Virus record (IMG/VR): IMGVR_UViG_3300025695_000111
Coordinates: 1 to 21,876 of that record
Reading direction: 5' to 3' (one strand)
Length of the DNA stretch: 21,876 nt
Source: a virus
Shown here: positions 13,219 through 21,175 of the stretch, piece after piece
How the letters are laid out: every line of letters starts with the position of its first letter
Position numbering within the stretch: the first letter of the stretch is position 1
Position numbers and translations under genes: made by a program
Notes under the pieces: model-generated
Database searches by the model: none
What the model saw: the letters and a program-made list of their open reading frames with translations, nothing else
Told to the model about the DNA's origin: nothing

Positions 13219-15177
13219 TTACGCTGAGATATCTACGATCTCACAAACACCGCCCGTACAGGCTAGGGTCTGAGAGCTTTTGGTATTGTCTTCTTTCTCG
13301 TAGTCAGAAAGTTTAGACCAATCTATTTTCTCTGGCATAGCGGCCTTAGCGGCTTCATACTCTTCCTTCGTACAGTCTTGGTACGGAGCTTGTTCGTATG
13401 TATGCTCACTGAATGGCAGGAACGAAATACCTGAGATTTCATCGAAGTTTTCGTACACCCATGCACCAACTTCCATCCATTCGTGATCCTTAACGGAGAT
13501 TGTAACAGATGGTTTGTGGTGGCACCAATGACGCTGATAGATCAGCCATAGTTCAAGCTGTTGAATGGCACTCTTGTCGTTACGGCAGATAGCACCGTGA
13601 GGGGCCTTCATAGGGAACGAGAACACTTTAGTAGAGTTACCGTTAACCACACAGTCTTCCGCAGGAATGTTCATGTCCATGAGGAACTGAGTGAGAGGGT
13701 CTTTAGCGTCACCACGCACTGTACGGATATAGTACGGGTTGTGGCGGGTATGGATGCCTGATGCTGAATCTACAAGCTGTGAGACGGTGCCTGAAGGCTT
13801 CACACAAGTGATAGAGGTAGATGGATTGATACCAATCTCAGCCGCCAGTTTCTTGTTTGTCTCTTCGGCAACCTTCTTCATTTCATCTAGCCAACGTGGG
13901 CTATCCGCAACGTTCGCCAAGACATTGTGATCCATAATCCCTGTCAGGGACACGCCCAACAAACGCTCTTCTTCCGTATTCTTCTGCCAGATGCGGCGAA
14001 GGTATGGGAAATTCGTCAGACAGCTTTGGAATGTACCGATGATGGTAGCAGTCTCTACCTTACGCTTGAGGTCAGCCTTAGTATCCTCAGCCCGTACTAC
14101 TACCTCTGAGAGGTTGCAGAATTGGTAATTTCGAAGGATGATCTCCGAACACGGGTTAGTTCCGAAATCGTGATCATGGTCGCGCATACCCGTCTTCTTA
14201 GCCTGTTCACGGGCCGCCTGACGGTTAAAGATACCACGCTCACCTGACTTAGACTCGACCAAGGCCAACCATTCACGCATGAATGTTTCCATTTCAGGCT
14301 TTGTGTCATACACGGCCGAGTTATTAGCCAAAGAACGCTGTCCATTATCCAACCACCATTGTCCCGCTTTCGCATGGCGCATACGGTCGTCAGACAGGTT
14401 TGACAGGGAGATCATAGCAGAACGACGTACGCCGCCTACAACAACCACCTGACCGACCTTACACATGATGTCATGGCACTCTAGCGCACTCAGCTTACGA
14501 CCTGTAGCACCCTTAAAGATTGACACTGTGAAATTGAACAGGTCAACAAGAGGCTGAGGGCCTGATGCACGGCCACCGAAGGTCTTTAGGCGGGCACCCG
14601 CAGGGCGAACCTTAGACACGTCCCACTTAGGGATCTCACCTGAATACAGGAGAGCTACCAATTGACGGAATGCTTTCGCCCAACCTTCTTTGCTATCACG
14701 CACCATAATGGTGGTTTCGCTATCGAATAGCTCTTCAGGCACTTCAGGCAGTTTCTTGATGTGGTCTTTCTCAACAGAGAAGCCTACACCTGTACCGCAG
14801 AGAAGGATAAACATCGCTTCATCAAACGCTTTAGGATCATCGACAGGGATATACGAACAGTTGTAGCCCGCAGTGTTGTCCCGTGCCAAAGCAGGGCCCG
14901 CAGTCATAAGCGCCCGCATAGAGGGCATAACCTCAAAGTTTAGGATAGCGAAACGGATACGGTCTTTAACCTCGTCCGTAACCGTGTAATTCAGCTTTTC
15001 CTTCAATTGGGCCGCCATGAAATCTACATAGCGAGTTACCGTCTCAACCCAATCTTCACGGCGTCCCTTCTCCTCAAGCCAACGGCTATAACGTGACTTG
15101 TAGATGAATTCCTCATAATCGCTTGGGAAAGCAATTGTACCCTTATTCTTAGTGCCTGTTTTTGACATTTTATGCAT
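13219..15177 (-). CDS. nrdJ: Adenosylcobalamin-dependent (class II) ribonucleotide reductase, monomeric
   Basis: A 652-residue enzyme converting ribonucleotides to deoxyribonucleotides, using a cobalamin-derived radical. Aligned to the Lactobacillus leichmannii enzyme, Cys343 in NPCSE is the thiyl radical site with Asn341 and Glu345 beside it. Cys107 (AGYNCSY) and Cys354 (YQFCNLSE), 11 residues after Cys343, form the redox pair. Cys640 and Cys645 near the C-terminus (ACTGGVC) are the mobile re-reducing pair. KPSGTVSQLVDSASGIHTRH is a typical substrate-site stretch. It is shorter than the roughly 740-residue bacterial reference. All key residues are present, so it should be active if the host supplies B12. 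It lies between mazG and the Rmf-like gene. The start is ATG 15177 or, nine bases in, ATG 15168; neither has a strong ribosome site. Marine roseophages and cobaviruses carry such genes. Confidence 0.95.
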   Translation of the reverse strand: MHKMSKTGTKNKGTIAFPSDYEEFIYKSRYSRWLEEKGRREDWVETVTRYVDFMAAQLKEKLNYTVTDEVKDRIRFAILNFEVMPSMRALMTAGPALARDNTAGYNCSYIPVDDPKAFDEAMFILLCGTGVGFSVEKDHIKKLPEVPEELFDSETTIMVRDSKEGWAKAFRQLVALLYSGEIPKWDVSKVRPAGARLKTFGGRASGPQPLVDLFNFTVSIFKGATGRKLSALECHDIMCKVGQVVVVGGVRRSAMISLSNLSDDRMRHAKAGQWWLDNGQRSLANNSAVYDTKPEMETFMREWLALVESKSGERGIFNRQAAREQAKKTGMRDHDHDFGTNPCSEIILRNYQFCNLSEVVVRAEDTKADLKRKVETATIIGTFQSCLTNFPYLRRIWQKNTEEERLLGVSLTGIMDHNVLANVADSPRWLDEMKKVAEETNKKLAAEIGINPSTSITCVKPSGTVSQLVDSASGIHTRHNPYYIRTVRGDAKDPLTQFLMDMNIPAEDCVVNGNSTKVFSFPMKAPHGAICRNDKSAIQQLELWLIYQRHWCHHKPSVTISVKDHEWMEVGAWVYENFDEISGISFLPFSEHTYEQAPYQDCTKEEYEAAKAAMPEKIDWSKLSDYEKEDNTKSSQTLACTGGVCEIVDISA

Positions 15178-15193
15178 CCATTATGTTAGTGAT

Positions 15194-15520
15194 TTATCGA
15201 TTGTCACCGCTACCGCCGATGACGCCCCGCTCCTTGCGATCAAGGAGTTTGTGCACATTACCCTTCGCCGCTTCACGCATCGAAATGTCTAGGTCTGTGC
15301 AAAGTGCGGCCAAATACCAGAAGACGTCGCCTATCTCTTTGGCAAGGTCTTCCCTCTGCTCAATCGTGATGTGGCCATCATCATCACGATAAATCTTCTT
15401 AATCTTGTTAAGCACTTCACCGACTTCACCTGCTAGGCCCATCGCGGGGTACATCAGGCGGTATTTCTCGTCGTAGATTGCCGTTTCTGCGGCACATGCT
15501 TGGTATGTATCGAAATCCAT
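15194..15520 (-). CDS. mazG: MazG-like nucleoside triphosphate pyrophosphohydrolase
   Basis: A 108-residue all-helical MazG-family enzyme, which hydrolyses (d)NTPs, and in some phages perhaps (p)ppGpp-linked or modified nucleotides, to the monophosphate and pyrophosphate. The metal-binding signature is intact: Glu32 and Glu35 in GEVGEV, then Glu62 and Asp65 in KEIGDVFWYL. The start ATG 15520 has GAGGT about four bases upstream and sits three bases before the stop of the preceding gene; a longer in-frame start at 15553 would lie inside that gene and is less likely. Placed just before nrdJ, it fits nucleotide-pool control during replication. Confidence 0.88.
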   Translation of the reverse strand: MDFDTYQACAAETAIYDEKYRLMYPAMGLAGEVGEVLNKIKKIYRDDDGHITIEQREDLAKEIGDVFWYLAALCTDLDISMREAAKGNVHKLLDRKERGVIGGSGDNR

Positions 15521-15522
15521 TA

Positions 15523-16104
15523 TTACCTCAGTGGCTGTTTGCCGTGGAACCAAGAGACAAGGGCCTTACGACGCCCCCACCAAATTGGCCTCGCGACATG
15601 TGGTAGGTGAGAAGGGAAGATGATTGCCATGCCCCGAGATTTAGGGGCGGCCTTCACATAGTTCCCGTTCGGAAGATAAGTGTGTGAATCAATCTCTAGA
15701 TTGCCGCCCACATAGTCAGACGGATCTGATAGCTGAAGCACACAGGTCAGCTTACGCGTTGCTACGGCATCATTGCTGTTGTCCGTATGCTTGCCGTAGA
15801 ACTGGCCGAAGCCGTATTCCAGATACTGAAGGTCTTCCATTTGCCCGTCTAACTGTAGCTGTAGCCAACGGTCGTTAATGTCCTTCACCTCTTTCTGAAT
15901 ACGCATGAAGAACCATGAGCTATCGACACTCAAGGGAACCCAAGACAGATCACAGTTACGCGTGAAGAACTGTTTGATACTTCCCTTGTTGTTATCTAGG
16001 ACACGGCCCTTCTGTACTTGTTGGCGATCCATGAAACGACAGATGTCGTCACACTCGTCGTCATTGAACATCTTCGTCCAAGTAAACTGATTGACGTGCT
16101 TCAT
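15523..16104 (-). CDS. 2-oxoglutarate/Fe(II)-dependent oxygenase (prolyl hydroxylase-like)
   Basis: A 193-residue protein with the double-stranded beta-helix oxygenase pattern. FGQFYGKHTDNS supplies iron ligands His106 and Asp108, and PSHLPHV supplies the distal His169. Arg179 in WWGRRKALVSWFHG is placed to bind 2-oxoglutarate. The ending (FPSHLPHV, then SWFHGKQP) resembles PKHD-type hydroxylases. These enzymes couple decarboxylation of 2-oxoglutarate to hydroxylation of a protein, nucleic acid or small molecule. The substrate cannot be told from sequence. It sits between DUF3310 and mazG in the nucleotide-metabolism run, so a DNA-base or translation-factor target are both open. Such genes are common in marine phages. 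The start ATG 16104 has AGGAG upstream, formed by the end of the DUF3310 gene. Confidence 0.85.
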   Translation of the reverse strand: MKHVNQFTWTKMFNDDECDDICRFMDRQQVQKGRVLDNNKGSIKQFFTRNCDLSWVPLSVDSSWFFMRIQKEVKDINDRWLQLQLDGQMEDLQYLEYGFGQFYGKHTDNSNDAVATRKLTCVLQLSDPSDYVGGNLEIDSHTYLPNGNYVKAAPKSRGMAIIFPSHLPHVARPIWWGRRKALVSWFHGKQPLR

Positions 16105-16108
16105 GGCC

Positions 16109-16399
16109 CTACTCCTGAGCCTTCTTCAGGTAGTAGTCAGCCTTCGCCATCGATTCATTTCCGCCCTTATGGCGCTCACGCCAGACGTACTTAATGGCGT
16201 TGCCTTTGCAGTAGCCACGGAACTCTTCGGGGGTCAGTGCCGCCTTGATTGCATCGATGCATTCAATACCACCTTGACGGTAATGTGGCGGGGCGTTGAC
16301 CAAGTCTACTACTTCTGCGGACGTATAGTTAAGATCAAAACTCTGATCATACTCCTTGTCCACCGTATCAAACGGCGGAACATGACCTCGGATAGTCAT
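16109..16399 (-). CDS. DUF3310 protein, related to the C-terminal part of T7 gp1.7
   Basis: A 96-residue protein. After a variable N-terminus, residues 34-96 carry the DUF3310 pattern: NAPPHYRQGGIECIDAI, then TPEEFRGYCKGNAIKYVWR, then KADYYLKK. The same order (PSHY, IEAIEVI, FKGYCFGN, KYRLR, KADFYKEL) occurs in T7 gp1.7, a nucleotide kinase acting on dGMP and dTMP. This protein covers only that C-terminal region, so kinase activity should not be assumed. Its position among nrdJ, mazG and polymerase genes fits nucleotide metabolism. ATG 16399 has AGGAAG seven bases upstream. Confidence 0.85.
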   Translation of the reverse strand: MTIRGHVPPFDTVDKEYDQSFDLNYTSAEVVDLVNAPPHYRQGGIECIDAIKAALTPEEFRGYCKGNAIKYVWRERHKGGNESMAKADYYLKKAQE

Positions 16400-16400
16400 A

Positions 16401-16802
16401 TTAGTGCTTCCTATGTTTGCGTGGATTGAATTTCATTTTGCTGATATCGACGATATTGTCCTGCGCCTGTTCAGCTTCCCGAGCCTTCTGCACGGCTTCT
16501 AGGAACTCTTCATCAGGCTCGAAGACGATCTCCATTTCATCATCTTCATCTTCGTCGTATTCTTCTTCCATAGCGGCCATGAAGGCCCCCACAGAAGCCA
16601 TCTGACCTGCAACCAATACGCTGTCGTGTTGAGTAGAAAGGATAGCATACATGCCGCGTAGCAGGGTCTGCATATAGGCAATGTAGTCTTCGTCTACGTC
16701 GTCGTCGAACTCCCAACCGCCACCGAAGGCTAGGTTACCCTCTTCATCAAGAGAGAGTTCGATGTATACGCCATTCAGTTTCTCTAGCTGTTCTGCACTC
16801 AT
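16401..16802 (-). CDS. Acidic phage protein of unknown function
   Basis: A 133-residue protein that is strongly acidic, with a near-continuous Asp/Glu run at about residues 79-100 (EEEYDEDEDDEMEIVFEPDEE) ahead of a basic C-terminus (KMKFNPRKHRKH). A hydrophobic stretch around LLRGMYAILST is too short and mixed for a clear membrane helix. The acidic run could mimic DNA or bind a basic partner, which is speculative. The start overlaps the endonuclease I stop as ATGA, with AAGGAACG upstream. No known family was recognised. Confidence 0.72.
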   Translation of the reverse strand: MSAEQLEKLNGVYIELSLDEEGNLAFGGGWEFDDDVDEDYIAYMQTLLRGMYAILSTQHDSVLVAGQMASVGAFMAAMEEEYDEDEDDEMEIVFEPDEEFLEAVQKAREAEQAQDNIVDISKMKFNPRKHRKH

Positions 16803-17251
16803 GTCACGTTCCTTAATGATGCAATGATTTCCAAAGAGGCTTTGTTATGCTTTTCCTTCAGCCAATTTCTTGGAACGAGAGTGTCAGCAAACTGGAAGCC
16901 ATAACGCGCACACCACATGCCGTACGTCGTCTTTGATCCCTTACGGATCTTTCCTTTGCTATTGGTAAAGACGAAACGAAGGTCTAGCTCAGGATACTGT
17001 TCCTGAATTAGTAGGTGCTTCTTGCGGTCTTCCACAGTGAAGCGCCCCTTCGTCTCAATTACGATACCATTAGGAAGAAGAAAGTCAGGGGTGTAGTAAT
17101 GGTCAGTTTCAGGGATCACATAGGGAATACGAAAGCATTCATATTCCGCATCGACACCTGCCTTAACCAGTTCACTCTGAACCTTCTCTTCCAAGCCTGA
17201 TCGATAACCTGCCGCGATGGCACGAGCGTTTGTAGGGCGCTTCTTAGCCAT
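16799..17251 (-). CDS. Endonuclease I (Holliday junction resolvase), T7 gp3-like
   Basis: A 150-residue protein nearly identical in length and layout to T7 endonuclease I (149 residues). T7 endonuclease I cuts branched DNA, resolves junctions before packaging and helps break down host DNA. Matching blocks are YRSGLEEKV, PYVIPETDHYYTPDFLLPNG, IETKG and DRKKHLLIQEQYPELDLR, then NWLKE. Predicted catalytic residues are Glu21, Asp56, Glu66 and Lys68, equivalent to Glu20, Asp55, Glu65 and Lys67 of T7. The start is ATG 17251, where GAGGAAG precedes it and the gene overlaps the upstream nuclease by eight bases. A longer open frame to 17431 is an artefact inside that nuclease. Confidence 0.95.
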   Translation of the reverse strand: MAKKRPTNARAIAAGYRSGLEEKVQSELVKAGVDAEYECFRIPYVIPETDHYYTPDFLLPNGIVIETKGRFTVEDRKKHLLIQEQYPELDLRFVFTNSKGKIRKGSKTTYGMWCARYGFQFADTLVPRNWLKEKHNKASLEIIASLRNVT

Positions 17252-18116
17252 TAGCTTCCTCATTATACTCTGAATACCAGAAGTGGCGTGGAGAGGCCGC
17301 CTTAGAGCCTGTCTGGGGCTTGTAGACAGCGTCAGGCCAACACTTGCGCTGATACGAACAGAACGTGCATGACGTATGTAGACGCTTGCTACCTGTAGGC
17401 TTGCTACGGAAGTATTCGTTCGTAGGCTCAAAACACCTTACGAATTCCTTGTCTTCAGAGACGTGCTTAATACGCTCGACAATCTCAGTCTCTAGTTTCT
17501 CTAGATCCTGTGGCGTAGGTTCCGCTTCAACAACACGGATTTCTCCCGTCGATTTGTTAACGACGATCCAACCACCCATGTCAGTGTTAGTGCCACGAGT
17601 GTATCCTAGAAGCTGTGCGGTATAACCGAAGGCATCATCCTTAGCGACACCATGCCAACCATCTTGCCATTTATTGTCGTAGGCCCAAGGGGAAGACGAC
17701 TTGGTATCGTAGGTCTTACCATCGATCTCAATATCGTTCTCGCCTTTGATGACAGTTCCTGCAACCGCGTACTGAGCCTGAGACTTACCGCCCGTGATAT
17801 TGGCACCAGACACGCGCAGTAATACCTCGACAATAGCTTCGATAGCATCGCCTAGCATCATACGCACAATGTGGTTGTACGGCATACGAGACCGTTCCTC
17901 GCCCGCCTTTTCCATTTGGAGTTGGCAGGTAGGGCGTCCGATATTGCTCATACGGAGACGGAAGGGTTCCTTCTCACGGAACAGTTGCTTACGCAAACCT
18001 TCCTTGAAAAGTTCTCCTGCCTGTTCGATCCACTCTTCTTCACAGTGAACGGATTCACCATTAGAGAGTTTGTCTAGCGTCATACGGAGACGCGCCTCAA
18101 GCGGTGAAATAGACAT
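17244..18116 (-). CDS. Cas4/RecB-like PD-(D/E)XK nuclease with four cysteines
   Basis: A 290-residue protein. The nuclease core shows Asp128 in KGENDIEIDG, Asp137 and Lys139 in YDTKSS, and the RecB-family motif Gln168...Tyr172 (QLLGY). Cys64 near the N-terminus plus Cys250, Cys253 and Cys259 (SCTFCSYQRKC) reproduce the Cas4/AddB arrangement that holds a 4Fe-4S cluster. It is probably an exonuclease for recombination or host DNA degradation, filling the place of T7 gp6. No CRISPR array or other cas gene is present, so this is a phage recombination nuclease. The start ATG 18116 has GAGG about eight bases upstream. A longer frame beginning with GTG 18167 would run through the terminator and is rejected. 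Confidence 0.82.
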   Translation of the reverse strand: MSISPLEARLRMTLDKLSNGESVHCEEEWIEQAGELFKEGLRKQLFREKEPFRLRMSNIGRPTCQLQMEKAGEERSRMPYNHIVRMMLGDAIEAIVEVLLRVSGANITGGKSQAQYAVAGTVIKGENDIEIDGKTYDTKSSSPWAYDNKWQDGWHGVAKDDAFGYTAQLLGYTRGTNTDMGGWIVVNKSTGEIRVVEAEPTPQDLEKLETEIVERIKHVSEDKEFVRCFEPTNEYFRSKPTGSKRLHTSCTFCSYQRKCWPDAVYKPQTGSKAASPRHFWYSEYNEEANG

Positions 18117-18137
18117 AACTAATCCTCTATTAGGGGC

Positions 18138-18164
18138 AAAAGAGGGGCACATTGGCCCCCCTTT
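18138..18164 (-). terminator. Intrinsic terminator inside the leftward operon
   Basis: On the minus-strand RNA, AAAGGGGGGC (complement of 18155-18164) pairs with GCCCCUCUUU (complement of 18139-18148) across a 6-base loop, with one G-U pair, and a further U follows. On the plus strand the G-U becomes an A-C mismatch, so the hairpin favours leftward RNA. It lies between the SSB stop and the nuclease ribosome site and would lower expression of everything downstream relative to SSB. Confidence 0.75.
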
Positions 18165-18177
18165 CACAAGTTTCGGT

Positions 18178-19008
18178 TTAGTCGTCTAAATCGTCCGCCA
18201 GATCGCCTTCGAGGGCGTCCAACGCATCATCATCCAGTTGATTGCCGCGAATGGCATTCTGGTAGGCAGATTCAATGCGATCATTGTCACGCTTAATCAT
18301 TTGCGCCATATACACCATCGTGTCATAGGTATCCTGATCCAACGGAAGAGTTTCCGACAGGTCAGGTTTGAAGTGCATGACGTAATAGGTGACTGAGCCA
18401 TTTTCTAGCTCTTCAGCCGATAGCTCACACCAATAATCGTAGAAGTTAGCGCCACGAGGTAGTGTCTTAACATACTCGTCCTCGAAGGGAGAGAAGTTCG
18501 CGCCCTTGAGAAACATTATAGCAGGTTTGTTCTCGACAGTCACTGAATTTCCGTCGGCATCCTTACCTTCGTAGGACACAAGAACGCGAAGGATACGGTT
18601 ACATTTGATGCCCTCGTATTTCTTCTGTTCTGCCTTTCCGAGTTCATTCAGAACCTTCGATGTAGGCTTACCACAACGCAATGTACCTTTCTGATCACGA
18701 GGCTCCACACGGAAGTTCGGGATCTGAATAGTACGGTTAACCACCTTCTTCTCAGTATTGTCGAAGTGAATCCACTGGAACAATTGAGAGAGAACACGGA
18801 TTTTGACGTTGTCGGCATACACTGCCTCGTCTTCAGATTTAAGGAAGAATTTACCTTCCTCAATCTTACGACCCTGCGGGTCTTTCCGACGGGAATTAAC
18901 GGTCAAGATTGGTAGACGATCCCCACTGCTTGCGGGAGCATCACTGGTTCCCAAAAGGGCGGCAAGTTCACGTTGCTCTGATTGGTCGATGACGGCCAGA
19001 CTGCTCAT
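18178..19008 (-). CDS. Probable single-stranded DNA-binding protein
   Basis: A 276-residue protein directly downstream of DNA polymerase. The core (KFFLKSEDEAVYADNVKIRV, FQWIHFDN, CNRILRVLVSYEG, KPAIMFLKGANF) looks strand-rich, as in OB-fold proteins. The C-terminus is highly acidic (LDDDALDALEGDLADDLDD), like the tail that T7 gp2.5 and other SSBs use to contact polymerase and helicase. Similar proteins in marine podoviruses are annotated as ssDNA-binding. The start ATG 19008 has AGGAGA seven bases upstream; another ATG two codons earlier touches that ribosome site and is too close. The downstream terminator would make this the most abundant product of the operon section, as expected for an SSB. 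It is larger than gp2.5 (232 residues). Confidence 0.7.
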   Translation of the reverse strand: MSSLAVIDQSEQRELAALLGTSDAPASSGDRLPILTVNSRRKDPQGRKIEEGKFFLKSEDEAVYADNVKIRVLSQLFQWIHFDNTEKKVVNRTIQIPNFRVEPRDQKGTLRCGKPTSKVLNELGKAEQKKYEGIKCNRILRVLVSYEGKDADGNSVTVENKPAIMFLKGANFSPFEDEYVKTLPRGANFYDYWCELSAEELENGSVTYYVMHFKPDLSETLPLDQDTYDTMVYMAQMIKRDNDRIESAYQNAIRGNQLDDDALDALEGDLADDLDD

Positions 19009-19054
19009 AGTCATTCTCCTATTGATTTGGACTTTCATCCTACATTTGTTAGTG

Positions 19055-21175
19055 TCATACGTCAACACTAACTGGTGCTTTTTCCATCCAGTTTTTGCCT
19101 GATTCAGCTTCAACATCTAATGGAAGTACGGGCGTGTAATCGAAGCGAGTTTTAAGCTCCTCTCCGACATCCCTCATTGCCCACACGAGGGTTCTTACGA
19201 CCTCGTCACGCTCACTCGGAAACACGTCTACAACGATTGAATCGTGGACGGTCAGGATCAGCTTTGACTTGAGGTTCTTGTCTCTAAACGCTCTCAGTGC
19301 ACGGATGCATGAGAGAGGCACACAGTCCGCCGTAGCGAAACTCTGCACAGGATAGTTTACCACGGCTGTGGCGTTCGTTATGCGGCCATTTCTAAGTCGC
19401 TTGGCATTTGGAAAATAGAATTCGCGACCGCTAGGAATTCTGACAATTCCGTCTCGGATAACTCCATCCATAAGGGTTTTATGCCACCGCTTGAGCCCTT
19501 CATAGATATTGAAGTACTCCTTGAAATACGTCTGAACGTGCGGTGGCTCGTTTGCTCCCATTCCGCCATAAAGTGGTGCAAATGTGTAGGCTTTCGCTTC
19601 TTGGCGCAGGGTCTTATCAACAGCGTCAACTGCACATTGGTTAATGATGGATGCAGTTTGCTTGTGTACGTCTTTACCCGATAGGATATCGTCGATGATC
19701 TGTGGATCACGGCTCAGTTCTCCTGCGACACGGAACTCAAGACCTGAGAAATCAAGCTCCATAATCTCGCCACCTTCAAAGCGTGAGACTACGCACTTGC
19801 GAACAGGGAATGTGCCACCGCGCGGTAAGTTTTGGAAGTTAGGATTTGATGAAGACAGACGACCTGTTCTTGTAGTGCACTGGTTAAACTGTGCGTGAAG
19901 GAACCCGTCAGGACGCGTATGCGTTTGGATACCCTTAACGAACGAGTCTAGATAAGTGTTCACAGCATTTAGTCGGCTAATGCCTTGCAGGAACTGAACA
20001 GCAACAAGATTATCCTTGCCATATGCCTGAGCAACCAGACGCTTGATAGTCGTCTTGTCTGTCTTAAACCCGTTGATAGATGCATCCATAGGGCCTTCAG
20101 GAACTAGCTTTAGACCTGCAACCTTACCTGTTTCCATCAAGGTAAAACCTTGTCCATCACAGTGAGGGCACTTAGTCAGGTTCTTCCACGGGGTGCCATC
20201 TTTCTTGTATTTCTGGAGTTTGCCTCCACCTTTGCAGGGTTCACAGTGATAGGCGACCGTCTTCATTACACGGCGGGTGAACTTGCGTACTGCATTCGTG
20301 AATTGGCTATGGGATAGACGGGCAGGGGGAAGAGGCTTGCCGTTAGCACCTACGCCAATATTGAAAGTACGCTTATGGGATTCCTTGTCTACAACCGTGC
20401 GCGAATACACGACCTTAGTCATGTCCGCACCTGAGTTAAGGTTGATAGGCGTATCGCCCATCACGTCCTTGACGATCTCTTCCAGTTTCTTCTGGATCTC
20501 CTCCTTCTCGTTAAGGAACTCTTCCTCAACCTCGTTCAAGGCATTCATGTCGATCCTGATACCGTTACGCTCAATCTCCACGAGGAATTGTGTCATTTCG
20601 TTCATTAGCGTGAAGACAGGCTTCAGACCTGCATTACTGTTCTTCTCAAGATCAGCCTGTTGCGCTAGGTAGATCTCTGCACAGGACAGTACGTCAGCAT
20701 CTGCGTATTCAATGACAGTGTCCAAGGGCATTTCAGAGAAGTCCATCTTCTGAACCTTGAACAATTCATCGACTAGATCAGAACGCTTACGGGTTACGTC
20801 ACGGCGCTCGGCTGTAGCTTTAAGCGACAGTTCCTTACGTTGACCACGGGCGAAGATGTATTCCCCGATCATGGTGCAATACCACTCTTTAGGAACCTCT
20901 AGGCCCGCCTCTAGGACGTATAGGTAGTCGAACTTATCGTTGTGAGCTACGCCGACATCAGCCGAGGCAAGAGCCTTAGCAAACGCGTCTGGGCTATCTG
21001 GATTTTCGCACTCTTTGTGATAGAAGATTGAACGCTCTGCTTCTCCGATCACGCCATCTTCTATTATTCTCCAATGTGCGCTCACTATCCTGTTCTTCGG
21101 ATGGAACGGACTGTTGTCGATGGTGCCATTCTCCCTCTGCACCGTCGTCTCTAAATCGAATACTATTACTTTCAT
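19055..21175 (-). CDS. polA: Family A DNA polymerase with 3'-5' exonuclease and inserted zinc motif
   Basis: A 706-residue replicative polymerase of T7/Pol I type. The exonuclease domain (about 1-175) has Asp7 and Glu9 (FDLET), HNDKFDYLYV with Asp83, and Tyr157/Asp161 (EYADAD). Polymerase motifs are TGRLSSSNPNFQNLP (437-451), motif A Asp475 and Glu480 (DFSGLEFR), motif B Lys528, Phe532 and Tyr536 (KAYTFAPLYGG), and motif C His644-Asp645 (TVHDSIV). Phe532 occupies the E. coli Phe762/T7 Tyr526 site. Between the two halves, around residues 260-360, is an insertion with CEPCKGGG (311-318) and CPHCDGQG (336-343), two DnaJ-type CxxCxGxG motifs likely binding one zinc. This falls near where T7 carries its thioredoxin-binding loop. 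The start ATG 21175 has GGAG eleven bases upstream. All catalytic residues are intact. Confidence 0.96.
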   Translation of the reverse strand: MKVIVFDLETTVQRENGTIDNSPFHPKNRIVSAHWRIIEDGVIGEAERSIFYHKECENPDSPDAFAKALASADVGVAHNDKFDYLYVLEAGLEVPKEWYCTMIGEYIFARGQRKELSLKATAERRDVTRKRSDLVDELFKVQKMDFSEMPLDTVIEYADADVLSCAEIYLAQQADLEKNSNAGLKPVFTLMNEMTQFLVEIERNGIRIDMNALNEVEEEFLNEKEEIQKKLEEIVKDVMGDTPINLNSGADMTKVVYSRTVVDKESHKRTFNIGVGANGKPLPPARLSHSQFTNAVRKFTRRVMKTVAYHCEPCKGGGKLQKYKKDGTPWKNLTKCPHCDGQGFTLMETGKVAGLKLVPEGPMDASINGFKTDKTTIKRLVAQAYGKDNLVAVQFLQGISRLNAVNTYLDSFVKGIQTHTRPDGFLHAQFNQCTTRTGRLSSSNPNFQNLPRGGTFPVRKCVVSRFEGGEIMELDFSGLEFRVAGELSRDPQIIDDILSGKDVHKQTASIINQCAVDAVDKTLRQEAKAYTFAPLYGGMGANEPPHVQTYFKEYFNIYEGLKRWHKTLMDGVIRDGIVRIPSGREFYFPNAKRLRNGRITNATAVVNYPVQSFATADCVPLSCIRALRAFRDKNLKSKLILTVHDSIVVDVFPSERDEVVRTLVWAMRDVGEELKTRFDYTPVLPLDVEAESGKNWMEKAPVSVDV

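Noticed and set aside
17252-17431. 60-residue N-terminal extension of endonuclease I
   Set aside because: The extension is out-of-frame sequence of the upstream nuclease; the ATG at 17251 has the ribosome site and gives the T7-like length.
17244-18116. Part of a CRISPR-Cas system because of the Cas4-like nuclease
   Set aside because: No other cas gene and no direct-repeat/spacer array anywhere in the window; such nucleases are common in phage recombination modules.
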